Source: Bacteroidales bacterium
Lineage (GTDB): Bacteria > Bacteroidota > Bacteroidia > Bacteroidales > UBA932
Length of the DNA stretch: 24,278 nucleotides
Direction of reading: 5' to 3'
NCBI GenBank assembly: GCA_017429205.1
Contig: JAFRPH010000026.1
Coordinates: 1-24,278, forward strand
A program made the translations under genes and the position numbers. The notes under the pieces are model-generated. The model was not told the DNA's origin, made no database searches, and saw only the letters and a list, made by a program, of their open reading frames with translations. Below are positions 5,364-13,225 of the stretch, in pieces. Every line of letters begins with the position of its first letter. Position 1 is the first letter of the stretch.

Positions 5364-7462
5364 TTTGTACATCCATACAAGGCAAGACGCTGGAGGAGAT
5401 CCTCGAGATCCTGGAAAGCGGTGAAGTGGAGATGGCGGAGATCCGGCTGGACCTCTGCGACCTGGACGAGGAGGAGATCGAAGAGCTCTTCACGCAGTCC
5501 GACGTGCCGCTCATCGCGACGTGCCGGATCGCCAGCCTCGCGCAGCGCGTCGCCGCGGAAGGCGACCTGCTGGACGACGCCGGCAAGGTGCTCTCCGAGC
5601 AGGGGCTCTATGCCTCCCAGCCGCACAAGGGCCGCAATCCGGCCGAGGAACTCGCTGAAAACCAGCTGCTCAAGGCCATCGAGGCCGGCGCCAAATATGT
5701 GGACCTGGAAGTGGAGGCCCCGCCGATGATGGGCCGCAAGATCCGCCAGGCCTGCCAGGAATACGGCACGATGCTCATCCGCTCGTTCCATGATTTCGAG
5801 GGAACGCCGCCGGAGGCCACGCTCCTGTCCCTGCTGGAAAAAGGCCGCCGCTTCGGGGGCGAAGTGGTCAAGATCGTGACCACGGCCACCTGCAAGGCCG
5901 ATGCGGACCGCGTGATGGCCCTCTACCGCGAGGCCGAGCCCGGCACGCTCGTGGCGTTCTGCATGGGCCCGGAAGGCCGGGAATCCCGGCTGGAAGCCCT
6001 CAAGCAGGGCGCACCCTTCACCTACGCCTGCCTCACGGCGGAGGAGGCCACGGCCCCGGGCCAGTGGACCGCCGCCGAGATGGACGAAGCCGTGTACGGC
6101 AACTTCCGCTTCATCGGCACGGACGAGACGCTCGAGATGCCGGCGTCCAAGAGCTTCGCGCAGCGGGCGATTGTCGCCGCCGCGCTCGCCCAGGGCACCT
6201 CGCACCTGACCGGCTATTCCCCCTGCGGGGACAACGAATCGGCCCTCGCCGCCGCCCGGAAACTGGGCGCGCGGGTGACCGTAAAGGGCTCCGAGCTGGA
6301 AATCACCGGCATCGGCGCCTTCGAGAACTGCTTGTCCATCAGCGAGATGCCGGTGGGCGAGTCGGGCTTCCTCACCCGGATGCTCATCCCGGTCCTGTCG
6401 GTCGTCGCCGACGGCCCAGTCCGCGTGACGGGCGAGAAGACCCTCCTCGGCCGTCCCCTCGCCGGGGCGCACGACATCATGGCCTCGTTCGGGGTGCGGC
6501 TCGTCCCGGAGAACATTCCGGAAGAAAGCCGCAAGGGCGACTGCTTCATCCCCCTGACCGTCAAGGGGCCGCTGGTCCCGGGCCGGGCCGATGTGTCCGG
6601 CAAGGGCGGCTCGCAGCTCATCTCCGGCCTGCTGGCGGCCCTCCCGCTCGCCGGGAACCGCTCCACGGTCTATGTCCACGACCCCCGCAGCATCCCCTAT
6701 ATGTTCATCACCGTGGACGTGCTCCGCAAGTTCGGCATCGAGATCGGCTCGGAGATGGAAGGGGGCGACGATTTCCTGCAGACGCAGGACTGGACCCTGT
6801 GCACCGGTCTGACCTTCAAGATGCGCGGCCAGCAGCATTACCGTGCGGCGGACTTCCGCATCGAGGGCGACTGGTCCGGCGCCGCGAACTTCCTCGTGGC
6901 CGGCGCCATCTTCGGCGACGTGGAGGTGGAAGGGCTGGATACCCAGTCCCTCCAGGCCGACATTTCCATCATGGACATCCTGATGGACGCCGGGGCGAGC
7001 ATGTCCCAGCTGGAAGGCGACACGCCCACGACCGGCCCCATCCACGTGGCCCGCGCGCCGCTCTGCGCCTTCGAGACCGACCTGAACAACTGCCCGGACC
7101 TCTTCCCGATCGTGGCCGTGCTGGCCGCCTTCTGCCCGGGCGAGAGCCGCATCCGCGGCGTGGAGCGCCTTCGCCACAAGGAGACCGACCGCGCCGCCGC
7201 GATCGTGGACATGCTCACGCAGATGGGCGTTCCCGTCCAGGTCGACGAGGACGAAATGACCATCGGAGGCATGTCCCTCCCGCAGCGTCTCCTCACCGGG
7301 AACCTGCTCAAGGGCGGCCGCTATACTTCCCACGCCGATCACCGGATGGTGATGGCCCTCAAGGTGGCCGCGCTCGGCGCGGACGGCCCCGTGGACATCG
7401 ACGACACGGCCTGTGTCGCCAAATCCTTCCCGGGTTTCAACGACTTATTTGACAAACTATGA
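5360..7462 (+). CDS. aroDA: Fused type I 3-dehydroquinate dehydratase / EPSP synthase
   Basis: The 700-residue protein has two complete enzyme halves. Residues 1-240 are a type I (Schiff-base) DHQ dehydratase: AEIRLDL (26-32), TCR (54-56), SFHDF with general-base His144, VVKIVTTA with Schiff-base Lys171, and APGQ (232-235). Residues about 248-700 are EPSP synthase: MPASKSFAQRAIVAAAL (260-276), GESGFLTRML, LLGRPLAGA, RADVSGKGGSQLISGLL, DWSGAANFLVAGA, NCPDLFPIVAVLA with the catalytic Asp, RHKETDR, SHADHRMVMAL and CVAKSFPGF at the end. Both active sites look intact, so one polypeptide should carry the third and sixth steps of the pathway; step 4 (AroE) and step 5 (AroK/L) are missing from the window. 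Four-base ATGA overlaps link it to aroB and aroC. Confidence 0.93.
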   Translation: MICTSIQGKTLEEILEILESGEVEMAEIRLDLCDLDEEEIEELFTQSDVPLIATCRIASLAQRVAAEGDLLDDAGKVLSEQGLYASQPHKGRNPAEELAENQLLKAIEAGAKYVDLEVEAPPMMGRKIRQACQEYGTMLIRSFHDFEGTPPEATLLSLLEKGRRFGGEVVKIVTTATCKADADRVMALYREAEPGTLVAFCMGPEGRESRLEALKQGAPFTYACLTAEEATAPGQWTAAEMDEAVYGNFRFIGTDETLEMPASKSFAQRAIVAAALAQGTSHLTGYSPCGDNESALAAARKLGARVTVKGSELEITGIGAFENCLSISEMPVGESGFLTRMLIPVLSVVADGPVRVTGEKTLLGRPLAGAHDIMASFGVRLVPENIPEESRKGDCFIPLTVKGPLVPGRADVSGKGGSQLISGLLAALPLAGNRSTVYVHDPRSIPYMFITVDVLRKFGIEIGSEMEGGDDFLQTQDWTLCTGLTFKMRGQQHYRAADFRIEGDWSGAANFLVAGAIFGDVEVEGLDTQSLQADISIMDILMDAGASMSQLEGDTPTTGPIHVARAPLCAFETDLNNCPDLFPIVAVLAAFCPGESRIRGVERLRHKETDRAAAIVDMLTQMGVPVQVDEDEMTIGGMSLPQRLLTGNLLKGGRYTSHADHRMVMALKVAALGADGPVDIDDTACVAKSFPGFNDLFDKL

Positions 7463-8655
7463 ACGCTTTTGGCAACATCTTCAGAGTAAGCATCTTCGGC
7501 GAGTCGCACGGCGAGGAGATCGGCGTGGTCGTGGACGGCCTCGCGCCGGGCATTCCGCTCAGCGAGGCGGATTTCGCGGCGGACATCGCCCGTCGCCGGA
7601 GTGGCGCGAAAGGCACGACCCCGCGCGTGGAGGCGGATGAGCCGCAGATTCTCAGCGGCGTCTACGAAGGCTATACGACCGGCGCTCCGCTCGCCATCGT
7701 CTTCCACAATACGAACACCCGCAGCCAGGACTACGAAGCCCTGCTGAACGTCCCGCGCCCGGGCCACGCGGACTACACCGCGAACCTCAAGTTCGGCGGC
7801 TTCCAGGATCCGCGCGGCGGCGGCCATTTCTCCGGCCGCCTGACGCTCCCGGTGGTCGCGGCCGGCGTCATCGCGAAGAAGCTCCTCTTCGCGACCATCG
7901 CCGGCGCCACCCGCGGCCGCGTCCAGTTCCGCTGCGACGCCCGCCTCGTCGAAATCGGCGGAATCGCCGACCCGGCGCAGTGGGACGCCGCCTTGGACCA
8001 GGCGCAGCAGGAAGGCGATTCGCTGGGCGGCGTCGTGGAGTGCGTCGTTTCCGGCGTCCCCGCCGGGCTCGGAGAGCCCTTCTGGGACAGCGTGGAATCC
8101 CGCCTCTCGCACGCCCTCTTCGCCATTCCCGGCGTCCGCGGCGTGGAGTTCGGCGACGGCTTCGCCGCCGCCCGGATGAAGGGTTCCGAACACAATGACG
8201 TCTACGCCCCCGCCGGCTGCGGCGGCCACGGCCATGGCGGCTGCCACGAGCACGGCGCCGACCACGAAGGCTGTTGCCACGAGCACGGTGAAGGCGAGGG
8301 CTGCTGCCACGGCGGCGAAGAGCACGACCACGAAGGCGGCTGCTGCCACGGCGGCGAAGGCCACCACGAAGGCGGCTGCTGCGGCCACCACCGCAACCGC
8401 CTGGTAACGCCCGCCACCAATCACGCCGGCGGCGTGAACGGCGGCATCACCAACGGCAATCCGCTGGTGTTCCGCGTTGCGTTCAAACCCACCTCCAGCA
8501 TCGCCAAGGCCCAGGAGACCTACGATTTCGCCAAGGGCGAGATGACGACCCTGCAGGTCCCCGGCCGCCACGACACCTGCTTCGCCCTGCGCACGCCGGT
8601 CATCGTGGAGGCGATGGCGGCCATCGTTCTCGCGGACCTTGTCGGAATGGCGTGA
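7459..8655 (+). CDS. aroC: Chorismate synthase with a Cys/His-rich insertion
   Basis: AroC makes chorismate from EPSP with reduced FMN. The 398-residue protein carries the family motifs: FGNIFRVSIFGESHG (4-18) with catalytic His17, RRRSG (45-49), RPGHADYTANLKFGGFQDPR (100-119) with the second catalytic His103, GGGHFSGRLT (120-129), FGDGFAAARMKGSEHND (231-247), TNHAGGVNGGITNG (320-333), AFKPTSSI and GRHDTCFALRTPVIVEAMAA (369-388). Between SEHND and TNHAGG, where ordinary AroC has a short loop, residues about 250-313 form a low-complexity stretch rich in Gly, Glu, His and Cys: 10 Cys (four CC pairs) and 15 His. The frame is unbroken and the rest is intact, so the enzyme is probably active. The start overlaps aroD-aroA, and the stop overlaps the next gene (TGATG). 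Confidence 0.95.
   Translation: MNAFGNIFRVSIFGESHGEEIGVVVDGLAPGIPLSEADFAADIARRRSGAKGTTPRVEADEPQILSGVYEGYTTGAPLAIVFHNTNTRSQDYEALLNVPRPGHADYTANLKFGGFQDPRGGGHFSGRLTLPVVAAGVIAKKLLFATIAGATRGRVQFRCDARLVEIGGIADPAQWDAALDQAQQEGDSLGGVVECVVSGVPAGLGEPFWDSVESRLSHALFAIPGVRGVEFGDGFAAARMKGSEHNDVYAPAGCGGHGHGGCHEHGADHEGCCHEHGEGEGCCHGGEEHDHEGGCCHGGEGHHEGGCCGHHRNRLVTPATNHAGGVNGGITNGNPLVFRVAFKPTSSIAKAQETYDFAKGEMTTLQVPGRHDTCFALRTPVIVEAMAAIVLADLVGMA
8206..8397 (+). repeat. Low-complexity Cys/His-coding insertion in aroC
   Basis: This 192-nt segment codes for residues 250-313 of AroC. It is built from imperfect repeats of a unit like GG(E)..HEGGCCHG: GCCHEHG, GCCHGGE, GGCCHGGEGHHE and GGCCGHH. Units of the type 'CACGAAGGCGGCTGCTGC' recur at the DNA level near 8328-8346 and 8364-8382, which suggests growth by slippage. 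His and Cys at this density are typical of zinc, nickel or copper binding segments. Confidence 0.8.
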
Positions 8656-9758
8656 TGGAAAAGAAGCGTCTCCTTTCGATCGACACCCTCCGGGGAATGG
8701 ACATGCTCCTGATCATGGGCCTGTCCACCCTGCTTGTCAGCCTCTGCCGCCTGTTCCCCGGCGGATCGGATTTCTGGCTCGCCCGGCAGATGAGCCATGT
8801 GGAGTGGAACGGCCTGGCCATCATGGACATGGTCTTCCCGGTGTTCCTGTTCATCGCGGGCCTTTCTTTCCCGTTCTCCTATGCGAGCCAGGTGGAGAAG
8901 GGGCGCACTTCCTGGGAAATCCACCGGAAGTTCTTCATCCGCTGCCTCGTGCTCATCGCGCTGGGCATCGTCTATAACGGATTCTTCAACCTGCGCTTCC
9001 CGCAGCGGTACGCCAGCGTCCTGGCCCGTATCGGCCTCGCCTGGATGTTCGCCGCGCTGCTGTATGTCCATTGCAAGCCCAAGGCCCGGATCATCATCGC
9101 CACGGTCCTGCTCGTCGGCTACGGCCTCCTCATCACCTTCGTCGGCGCGCCCGACGCCCCCGCCGGGGCCGGTCCGCTCACGCAGGATGGCTGCCTGAGC
9201 GGCTGGATCGACCGCATCCTCCTGCCCGGCAAGCCGTACTACGGAAACTTCGACCCGGAAGGCCTGCTGGGCGTCATCCCGGCCACGGTGACGGCGATGC
9301 TGGGGATGTTCACGGGCGAGTTCATCCGCCTGCCCGAGGAAAAATGCGGCGGCGGAAAGAAGACCCTCCTGATGCTGGGCGCCGCGGCCGCGCTCATCGC
9401 CGTCGGCCTACTCTGGAGCCTGTCGCTGCCCTTGAACAAGAAGCTCTGGACCAGCACTTTCGTCCTGGTCGTCGGCGGCATCTCCATCGCCCTGTACGCC
9501 CTCGTATATTACATCGTGGAGGTGAAGGGCCATACGAAATGGACCTTCTTCTTCCGCGTCATCGGCCTGAACTCCATCACCATCTACCTGCTGCAGCAGA
9601 TCGTGCCGATGCGGGAAATCTCCAACTTCTTCCTGGGCGGCACGGCCGCGCTCCTGCCAGAAGCCTGGGGCGCCGTCCTGCTGGCCGTGGGCTACATCGC
9701 CGTCTGCTGGCTTCTGCTGTACTTCCTGTACAGGCACAAGGTTTTCCTGAAAGTGTAG
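8655..9758 (+). CDS. Membrane acyltransferase, NagX/HGSNAT-like (DUF5009)
   Basis: The 367-residue integral membrane protein begins [20 protein letters not shown], the signature start of the bacterial relatives of heparan-alpha-glucosaminide N-acetyltransferase. It has about ten hydrophobic helices. Typical motifs are the [20 protein letters not shown] helix, [20 protein letters not shown] in the middle, [18 protein letters not shown], and a last section [14 protein letters not shown]. Family members move an acyl group onto amino sugars across the inner membrane; the substrate here is not known. I chose the ATG at 8655, which overlaps the aroC stop (TGATG); a GTG lies one codon earlier. It ends the aro run without a clear terminator, and its link to aromatic synthesis is probably only transcriptional. 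Confidence 0.85.
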   Translation: MEKKRLLSIDTLRGMDMLLIMGLSTLLVSLCRLFPGGSDFWLARQMSHVEWNGLAIMDMVFPVFLFIAGLSFPFSYASQVEKGRTSWEIHRKFFIRCLVLIALGIVYNGFFNLRFPQRYASVLARIGLAWMFAALLYVHCKPKARIIIATVLLVGYGLLITFVGAPDAPAGAGPLTQDGCLSGWIDRILLPGKPYYGNFDPEGLLGVIPATVTAMLGMFTGEFIRLPEEKCGGGKKTLLMLGAAAALIAVGLLWSLSLPLNKKLWTSTFVLVVGGISIALYALVYYIVEVKGHTKWTFFFRVIGLNSITIYLLQQIVPMREISNFFLGGTAALLPEAWGAVLLAVGYIAVCWLLLYFLYRHKVFLKV

Positions 9759-9784
9759 GACAGGCCCCATTCCCAAAAATTCAT

Positions 9785-9792
9785 TATCTTTG
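9785..9792 (+). promoter_or_regulatory. -7 box of the suf operon promoter
   Basis: TATCTTTG matches TAnnTTTG and is the same octamer as in the aroB promoter. No good TTTG lies at the expected distance upstream. Transcription would begin near 9796, about 25 bases before the sufB ATG. Confidence 0.55.
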
Positions 9793-9793
9793 T

Positions 9794-9817
9794 AAACTAC
9801 CGCCATGCCGGCAGTTT
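9794..9817 (+). promoter_or_regulatory. Operator-like dyad at the suf transcription start
   Basis: AAACTACCG (9794-9802) and CGGCAGTTT (9809-9817) form arms of nine bases with one mismatch around the six-base centre CCATGC. The dyad begins two bases after the -7 box and ends three bases before the sufB start codon, so it covers the predicted start site and nearly the whole leader. It could be a repressor site or an RNA hairpin at the translation start. Confidence 0.5.
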
Positions 9818-9820
9818 GAT

Positions 9821-11263
9821 ATGGCCGAAAACGACAAAATCATACAGGAATTCACCTCCGGGGAGTACAAGGAAGGGTTCGTGACGGACGTGGAACAGGA
9901 ATTCGTTCCCAAGGGCCTGAACGAGGACATCATCCGTACCATCTCCCGGCTCAAGGAGGAGCCGGACTGGCTCCTGGAGTTCCGCCTGGACGCGTTCCGC
10001 AAATGGCAGGCGATGGAGATGCCCCGCTGGCCCCATCTGGACCTGCCCGAGATCGACTTCCAGGACATCATCTACTATGCCGCTCCCAAGAAGGACAAGG
10101 ACCGGCCGAAGGAGATCGACCCGAAGCTGGCCGAGACCTTCGAGAAGCTGGGCATTCCCCTCAAGGAGCGCGACGTGCTCGCCGGCGTGGTCGCCGTCGA
10201 TGCCGTCTTCGACTCTGTCTCCGTCACGACGACCTTCCGCAAGACGCTCGCGGAGAAGGGCATCATCTTCTGCTCATTCTCCGAGGCGGTGAAGGAGCAT
10301 CCGGACCTGGTGCGGAAATATCTCGCCACCGTGGTCCCGTCCGGCGACAACTATTTCGCGGCCCTGAACAGCGCCGTGTTCTCCGACGGTTCGTTCTGCT
10401 ACATCCCCAAGGGGGTGCGCTGCCCGATGGACCTGTCCAGCTATTTCCGGATCAATGCGAAGGGCACCGGCCAGTTCGAGCGCACGCTCATCGTGGCCGA
10501 CGAGGGTTCCTTCGTGAGCTATATGGAGGGCTGCACCGCGCCGATGCGCGACGAGCAGCAGCTCCACGCCGCGGTGGTGGAAATCATCGTGGAAAAGGAT
10601 GCCGATGTCAAGTACTCCACCGTCCAGAACTGGTATCCGGGCGATGCGGACGGCAAGGGCGGCATCCTGAACCTCGTCACCAAGCGCGGCATCTGCAAGG
10701 GCGACGGGGCGCACCTGAGCTGGACCCAGGTGGAAACGGGCTCCGCCATCACCTGGAAGTACCCGTCCACCATCCTGAAGGGCGACAACACCGCCTCGGA
10801 GTTCTATTCCGTCGCGGTCACGAACAACTACCAGCAGGCCGACACGGGCACGAAGATGGTCCACATCGGCCGGAACACGAAGAGCCGCATCGTCTCCAAG
10901 GGCATCTCCGCCGGCCGCAGCCAGAACAGCTATCGCGGCCTCGTGCGGATGGGCGCCGGCGCGAAGAACGCCCGCAACTATTCGCAGTGCGACAGCCTCC
11001 TGATCGGCTCCCAGTGCGGGGCCCACACTTTCCCGGTCATCCGCTCCGACAACCCCACGGCGATCGTCGAGCACGAGGCGACGACCTCGAAGATCAGCGA
11101 GGACCAGCTGTTCTACTGCAACCAGCGCGGCATCGGCCCGGAAGAAGCCGTGGGCCTGATTGTCAACGGCTATGCGCGCGAAGTCCTCTCCCGCCTCCCG
11201 ATGGAGTTCGCGGTGGAGGCGCAGAAACTTTTGCAAGTGTCACTTGAAGGATCGGTCGGATGA
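9821..11263 (+). CDS. sufB: Fe-S cluster scaffold subunit SufB
   Basis: SufB is the cluster-building subunit of the SufBCD complex. The start at 9821 gives 480 residues, the usual length, with the typical opening that includes [20 protein letters not shown]; a much longer open frame upstream is unrelated sequence. Conserved blocks are [99 protein letters not shown] and [16 protein letters not shown]. Cys399 in the last block matches the E. coli SufB Cys405 needed for cluster assembly. [17 protein letters not shown] follows. The stop overlaps pnuC (ATGA), so pnuC and not sufC comes next. Confidence 0.96.
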   Translation: MAENDKIIQEFTSGEYKEGFVTDVEQEFVPKGLNEDIIRTISRLKEEPDWLLEFRLDAFRKWQAMEMPRWPHLDLPEIDFQDIIYYAAPKKDKDRPKEIDPKLAETFEKLGIPLKERDVLAGVVAVDAVFDSVSVTTTFRKTLAEKGIIFCSFSEAVKEHPDLVRKYLATVVPSGDNYFAALNSAVFSDGSFCYIPKGVRCPMDLSSYFRINAKGTGQFERTLIVADEGSFVSYMEGCTAPMRDEQQLHAAVVEIIVEKDADVKYSTVQNWYPGDADGKGGILNLVTKRGICKGDGAHLSWTQVETGSAITWKYPSTILKGDNTASEFYSVAVTNNYQQADTGTKMVHIGRNTKSRIVSKGISAGRSQNSYRGLVRMGAGAKNARNYSQCDSLLIGSQCGAHTFPVIRSDNPTAIVEHEATTSKISEDQLFYCNQRGIGPEEAVGLIVNGYAREVLSRLPMEFAVEAQKLLQVSLEGSVG

Positions 11264-11892
11264 TGGAATGGCTTGATATCGTGATCTTTACCCTGGGCGG
11301 GAAGCCGGTGCTGCTGGTGGATTTCATCAGCTCGCTGCTGGGACTTACCTGCGTGTTCCTCGCGGGACGGAACTCGAAGTACAACTTCTGGGTGGGCTAC
11401 CTGTATACGGCCGCCCTGTTCTTCCTGTTCTGGTCCCGGAACCTGTACGCGAACCTGCTGCTCCAGCCCATCTCCCTTGCGATCAACGTGTTCGGCCACT
11501 GGCGCTGGACGCATCCGAAGGAGGAGGAACGCTCTTCCGAGGATGCGAACAAGCTGAAAGTCAGCATGCTGACCTGGCCGCAGCGGGGATTCACCGTGGC
11601 GGCGATCCTCGTCATCGCCCTGCTCTGGGGCTGGGTGATGAAGACCTTCTTCCCGGCCAATCCGGCCCCGTACCTGGACTGCTGCGTGACGGTCCTGATC
11701 CTCACGGCGCAGCTCCTGTCGGCCCTCAAGAAGTGGGACTGCTGGATGGCCTGGCTCATCGTGAACATCACCCAGATCATTCTCCACATCAGCGTGGGGA
11801 ACGTGTTCATGCCCATCGTCTGCGGCCTGTACCTGGTGAATGGCCTGTGGTCGCTGTATTCCTGGATGAAACTGTACAAGAAAAATGGATAA
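11260..11892 (+). CDS. pnuC: PnuC-family vitamin transporter
   Basis: The 210-residue membrane protein has about seven helices. It fits PnuC in length and motifs: [24 protein letters not shown] near the N-terminus, then a middle helix pair, then [20 protein letters not shown], the W-x-x-W...N signature that lines the substrate path in PnuC. The end is [15 protein letters not shown]. The family carries nicotinamide riboside by facilitated diffusion with trapping by a cytoplasmic kinase; relatives carry thiamine or riboflavin, and the sequence alone does not settle which. It overlaps sufB by four bases and sufC by eight, so it is cotranscribed and translationally coupled inside the suf operon. 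A second in-frame ATG at 11263 is an equally possible start. Confidence 0.9.
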   Translation: MMEWLDIVIFTLGGKPVLLVDFISSLLGLTCVFLAGRNSKYNFWVGYLYTAALFFLFWSRNLYANLLLQPISLAINVFGHWRWTHPKEEERSSEDANKLKVSMLTWPQRGFTVAAILVIALLWGWVMKTFFPANPAPYLDCCVTVLILTAQLLSALKKWDCWMAWLIVNITQIILHISVGNVFMPIVCGLYLVNGLWSLYSWMKLYKKNG

Positions 11893-12628
11893 ACTGCTCG
11901 AAATAAAGAACTTGCACGCCCGGATCGGGGATAAGGAGATCCTCCACGGGATCGACCTGTCCATCGATCGGGGCGAAATCCACGCCGTGATGGGCCCGAA
12001 CGGGGCGGGAAAGTCCACCCTGAACGCGGTCCTCACCGGCCGCCCGGACTATGAGGTGACGGAAGGAACCATCGTCTACGACGGCAAGGATTTGCTGTCG
12101 ATGGCGCCGGAAGAGCGCAGCTGGGCCGGCATCTTCCTGAGCTTCCAGTATCCCGTGGAGATTCCCGGGGTGACGATCACCGCCTTCATGAAGGCGGCCG
12201 TCCAGGCCCGCCGGAAGGCGCAGGGCCTGCCCGAGATGAAGACGCCCGAGTTCCTGAAGCTCCTGAAGGAGAAGATGGCCTTCGTGCAGATGAAGCCCGA
12301 ATTCGCCAAGCGCGAAGTGAACGTGGGCTTCTCCGGCGGCGAGAAGAAACGCAACGAGATCTTCCAGATGGCCCTGCTGGACCCGACCCTGTCCATCCTG
12401 GACGAGACGGACTCCGGCCTGGACGTGGACGCCCTCAAGATTGTGGCGGACGGGGTCAACGCCCTCCGCTCGCCGGAGAAATCGGCCATCATCATCACGC
12501 ACTACCAGAAGCTCCTGGAGTATGTCCGGCCCGACGTCGTGCACGTCCTCAAGGACGGCCGCATCGTCCGCACGGGCGGTCCCGAGCTCATCGATGCCAT
12601 TGAAAAACAAGGTTTTGACCAGTTCTGA
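11885..12628 (+). CDS. sufC: SufC ATPase of the SufBCD complex
   Basis: The 247-residue ABC-type ATPase drives SufBCD; it is soluble and not a transporter subunit. Walker A is GPNGAGKST (37-45), the Q-loop is SFQYPVEIPG, the ABC signature FSGGEKKR (149-156), Walker B SILDETDSGLD with the SufC-type EtDSGLD ending, and the H-loop His is in ITHYQ. The long insertion between Q-loop and signature (KAAVQARRKAQGLPEMKTPE) is also typical of SufC. It overlaps pnuC by eight bases upstream and sufD by one (TGATG). Confidence 0.96.
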   Translation: MDKLLEIKNLHARIGDKEILHGIDLSIDRGEIHAVMGPNGAGKSTLNAVLTGRPDYEVTEGTIVYDGKDLLSMAPEERSWAGIFLSFQYPVEIPGVTITAFMKAAVQARRKAQGLPEMKTPEFLKLLKEKMAFVQMKPEFAKREVNVGFSGGEKKRNEIFQMALLDPTLSILDETDSGLDVDALKIVADGVNALRSPEKSAIIITHYQKLLEYVRPDVVHVLKDGRIVRTGGPELIDAIEKQGFDQF

Positions 12629-13224
12629 TGGGGTACGGTAATTACAAAGATCCTTTCGTCGGCCGCCGGCCCGACTATACCGTCGGGGCGGGGGAGAAGC
12701 TCGAACTGACGTTCGTGGTGCTTCCCGGGGAGTCCCGCGACATCGACGTCGCCATCGACCTGGTGGGCGAAGGGGCGGAGGTGTCCCTGAAGGGCCTGTA
12801 CCTGTGCGGCGGCGAGGAGCGGGTGAATTTCCGCATCCTGATGCACCACCGCGCGGCCGGCTGCGTCTCGCACCAGCTGTTCAACGGCATCGCGGGCGGC
12901 GCGTCCCGGGTGACCTTCGACGGCCGCATCATCGTGGCCCCGGACGCCCAGCAGACGGAAGCCTACCAGGAGAACCACAACATCGTCCTGTCGGAAGGAG
13001 CCCGCGTGGAAACGACCCCGCAGCTGGAAATCTATGCCGACGACGTGAAATGCTCGCACGGGGCCACCACCGGCCGCCTGGACGAGGATGCGCTGTTCTA
13101 TATGCGCACCCGCGGCGTCCCGGAAGCGGAGGCGAAGGTCCTGCAGATGATCTCCTTCCTCGCGGCCGTCACGCCGGAGGACCGGAAGGAAGAAATTGAA
13201 AACGCTGTCAATCAAATCGTATAG
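12628..13224 (+). CDS. sufD: Half-length SufD (beta-helix core only)
   Basis: The protein has 198 residues, against roughly 420-450 for usual SufD. What is present is the right-handed beta-helix core and the C-terminal helical part: GEGAEVSLKGLYL, HHRAAGCVSHQLFNGI, ASRVTFDGRIIVAPDAQQTE, HNIVLSEGARVETTPQLEIY, DDVKCSHGATTGRLDEDALF and MRTRGVPEAEAKVLQMISFL. The KCSHGATTG motif holds the His equivalent to E. coli SufD His360, needed for cluster assembly. The N-terminal helical domain is absent, and the ATG overlaps the sufC stop, so no hidden 5' extension can exist in frame. The remaining parts are those that pair with SufB and bind SufC, so it is probably functional. No sufS or sufE follows. Confidence 0.88.
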   Translation: MGYGNYKDPFVGRRPDYTVGAGEKLELTFVVLPGESRDIDVAIDLVGEGAEVSLKGLYLCGGEERVNFRILMHHRAAGCVSHQLFNGIAGGASRVTFDGRIIVAPDAQQTEAYQENHNIVLSEGARVETTPQLEIYADDVKCSHGATTGRLDEDALFYMRTRGVPEAEAKVLQMISFLAAVTPEDRKEEIENAVNQIV

Positions 13225-13225
13225 G

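Noticed and set aside
5216..7342. A 708-codon minus-strand frame opposite aroDA
   Set aside because: Composition is that of a shadow of a high-GC gene, with no domain, and both halves of aroDA on the other strand are well conserved.
8206..8397. CRISPR-like repetition in aroC
   Set aside because: Units are short, imperfect, contiguous and in frame, with no spacers; they code for the Cys/His insertion.
7339..8571. A long minus-strand frame opposite aroC with Ala/Val-rich sequence
   Set aside because: It is the complement of the GC-rich aroC and of its repeat; no recognisable protein features.
9071..9820. A long N-terminal extension of SufB in the same frame
   Set aside because: The extension lies over the acyltransferase gene in another frame, is Arg/Pro/His-rich, and precedes the promoter; the ATG at 9821 gives the normal SufB start.
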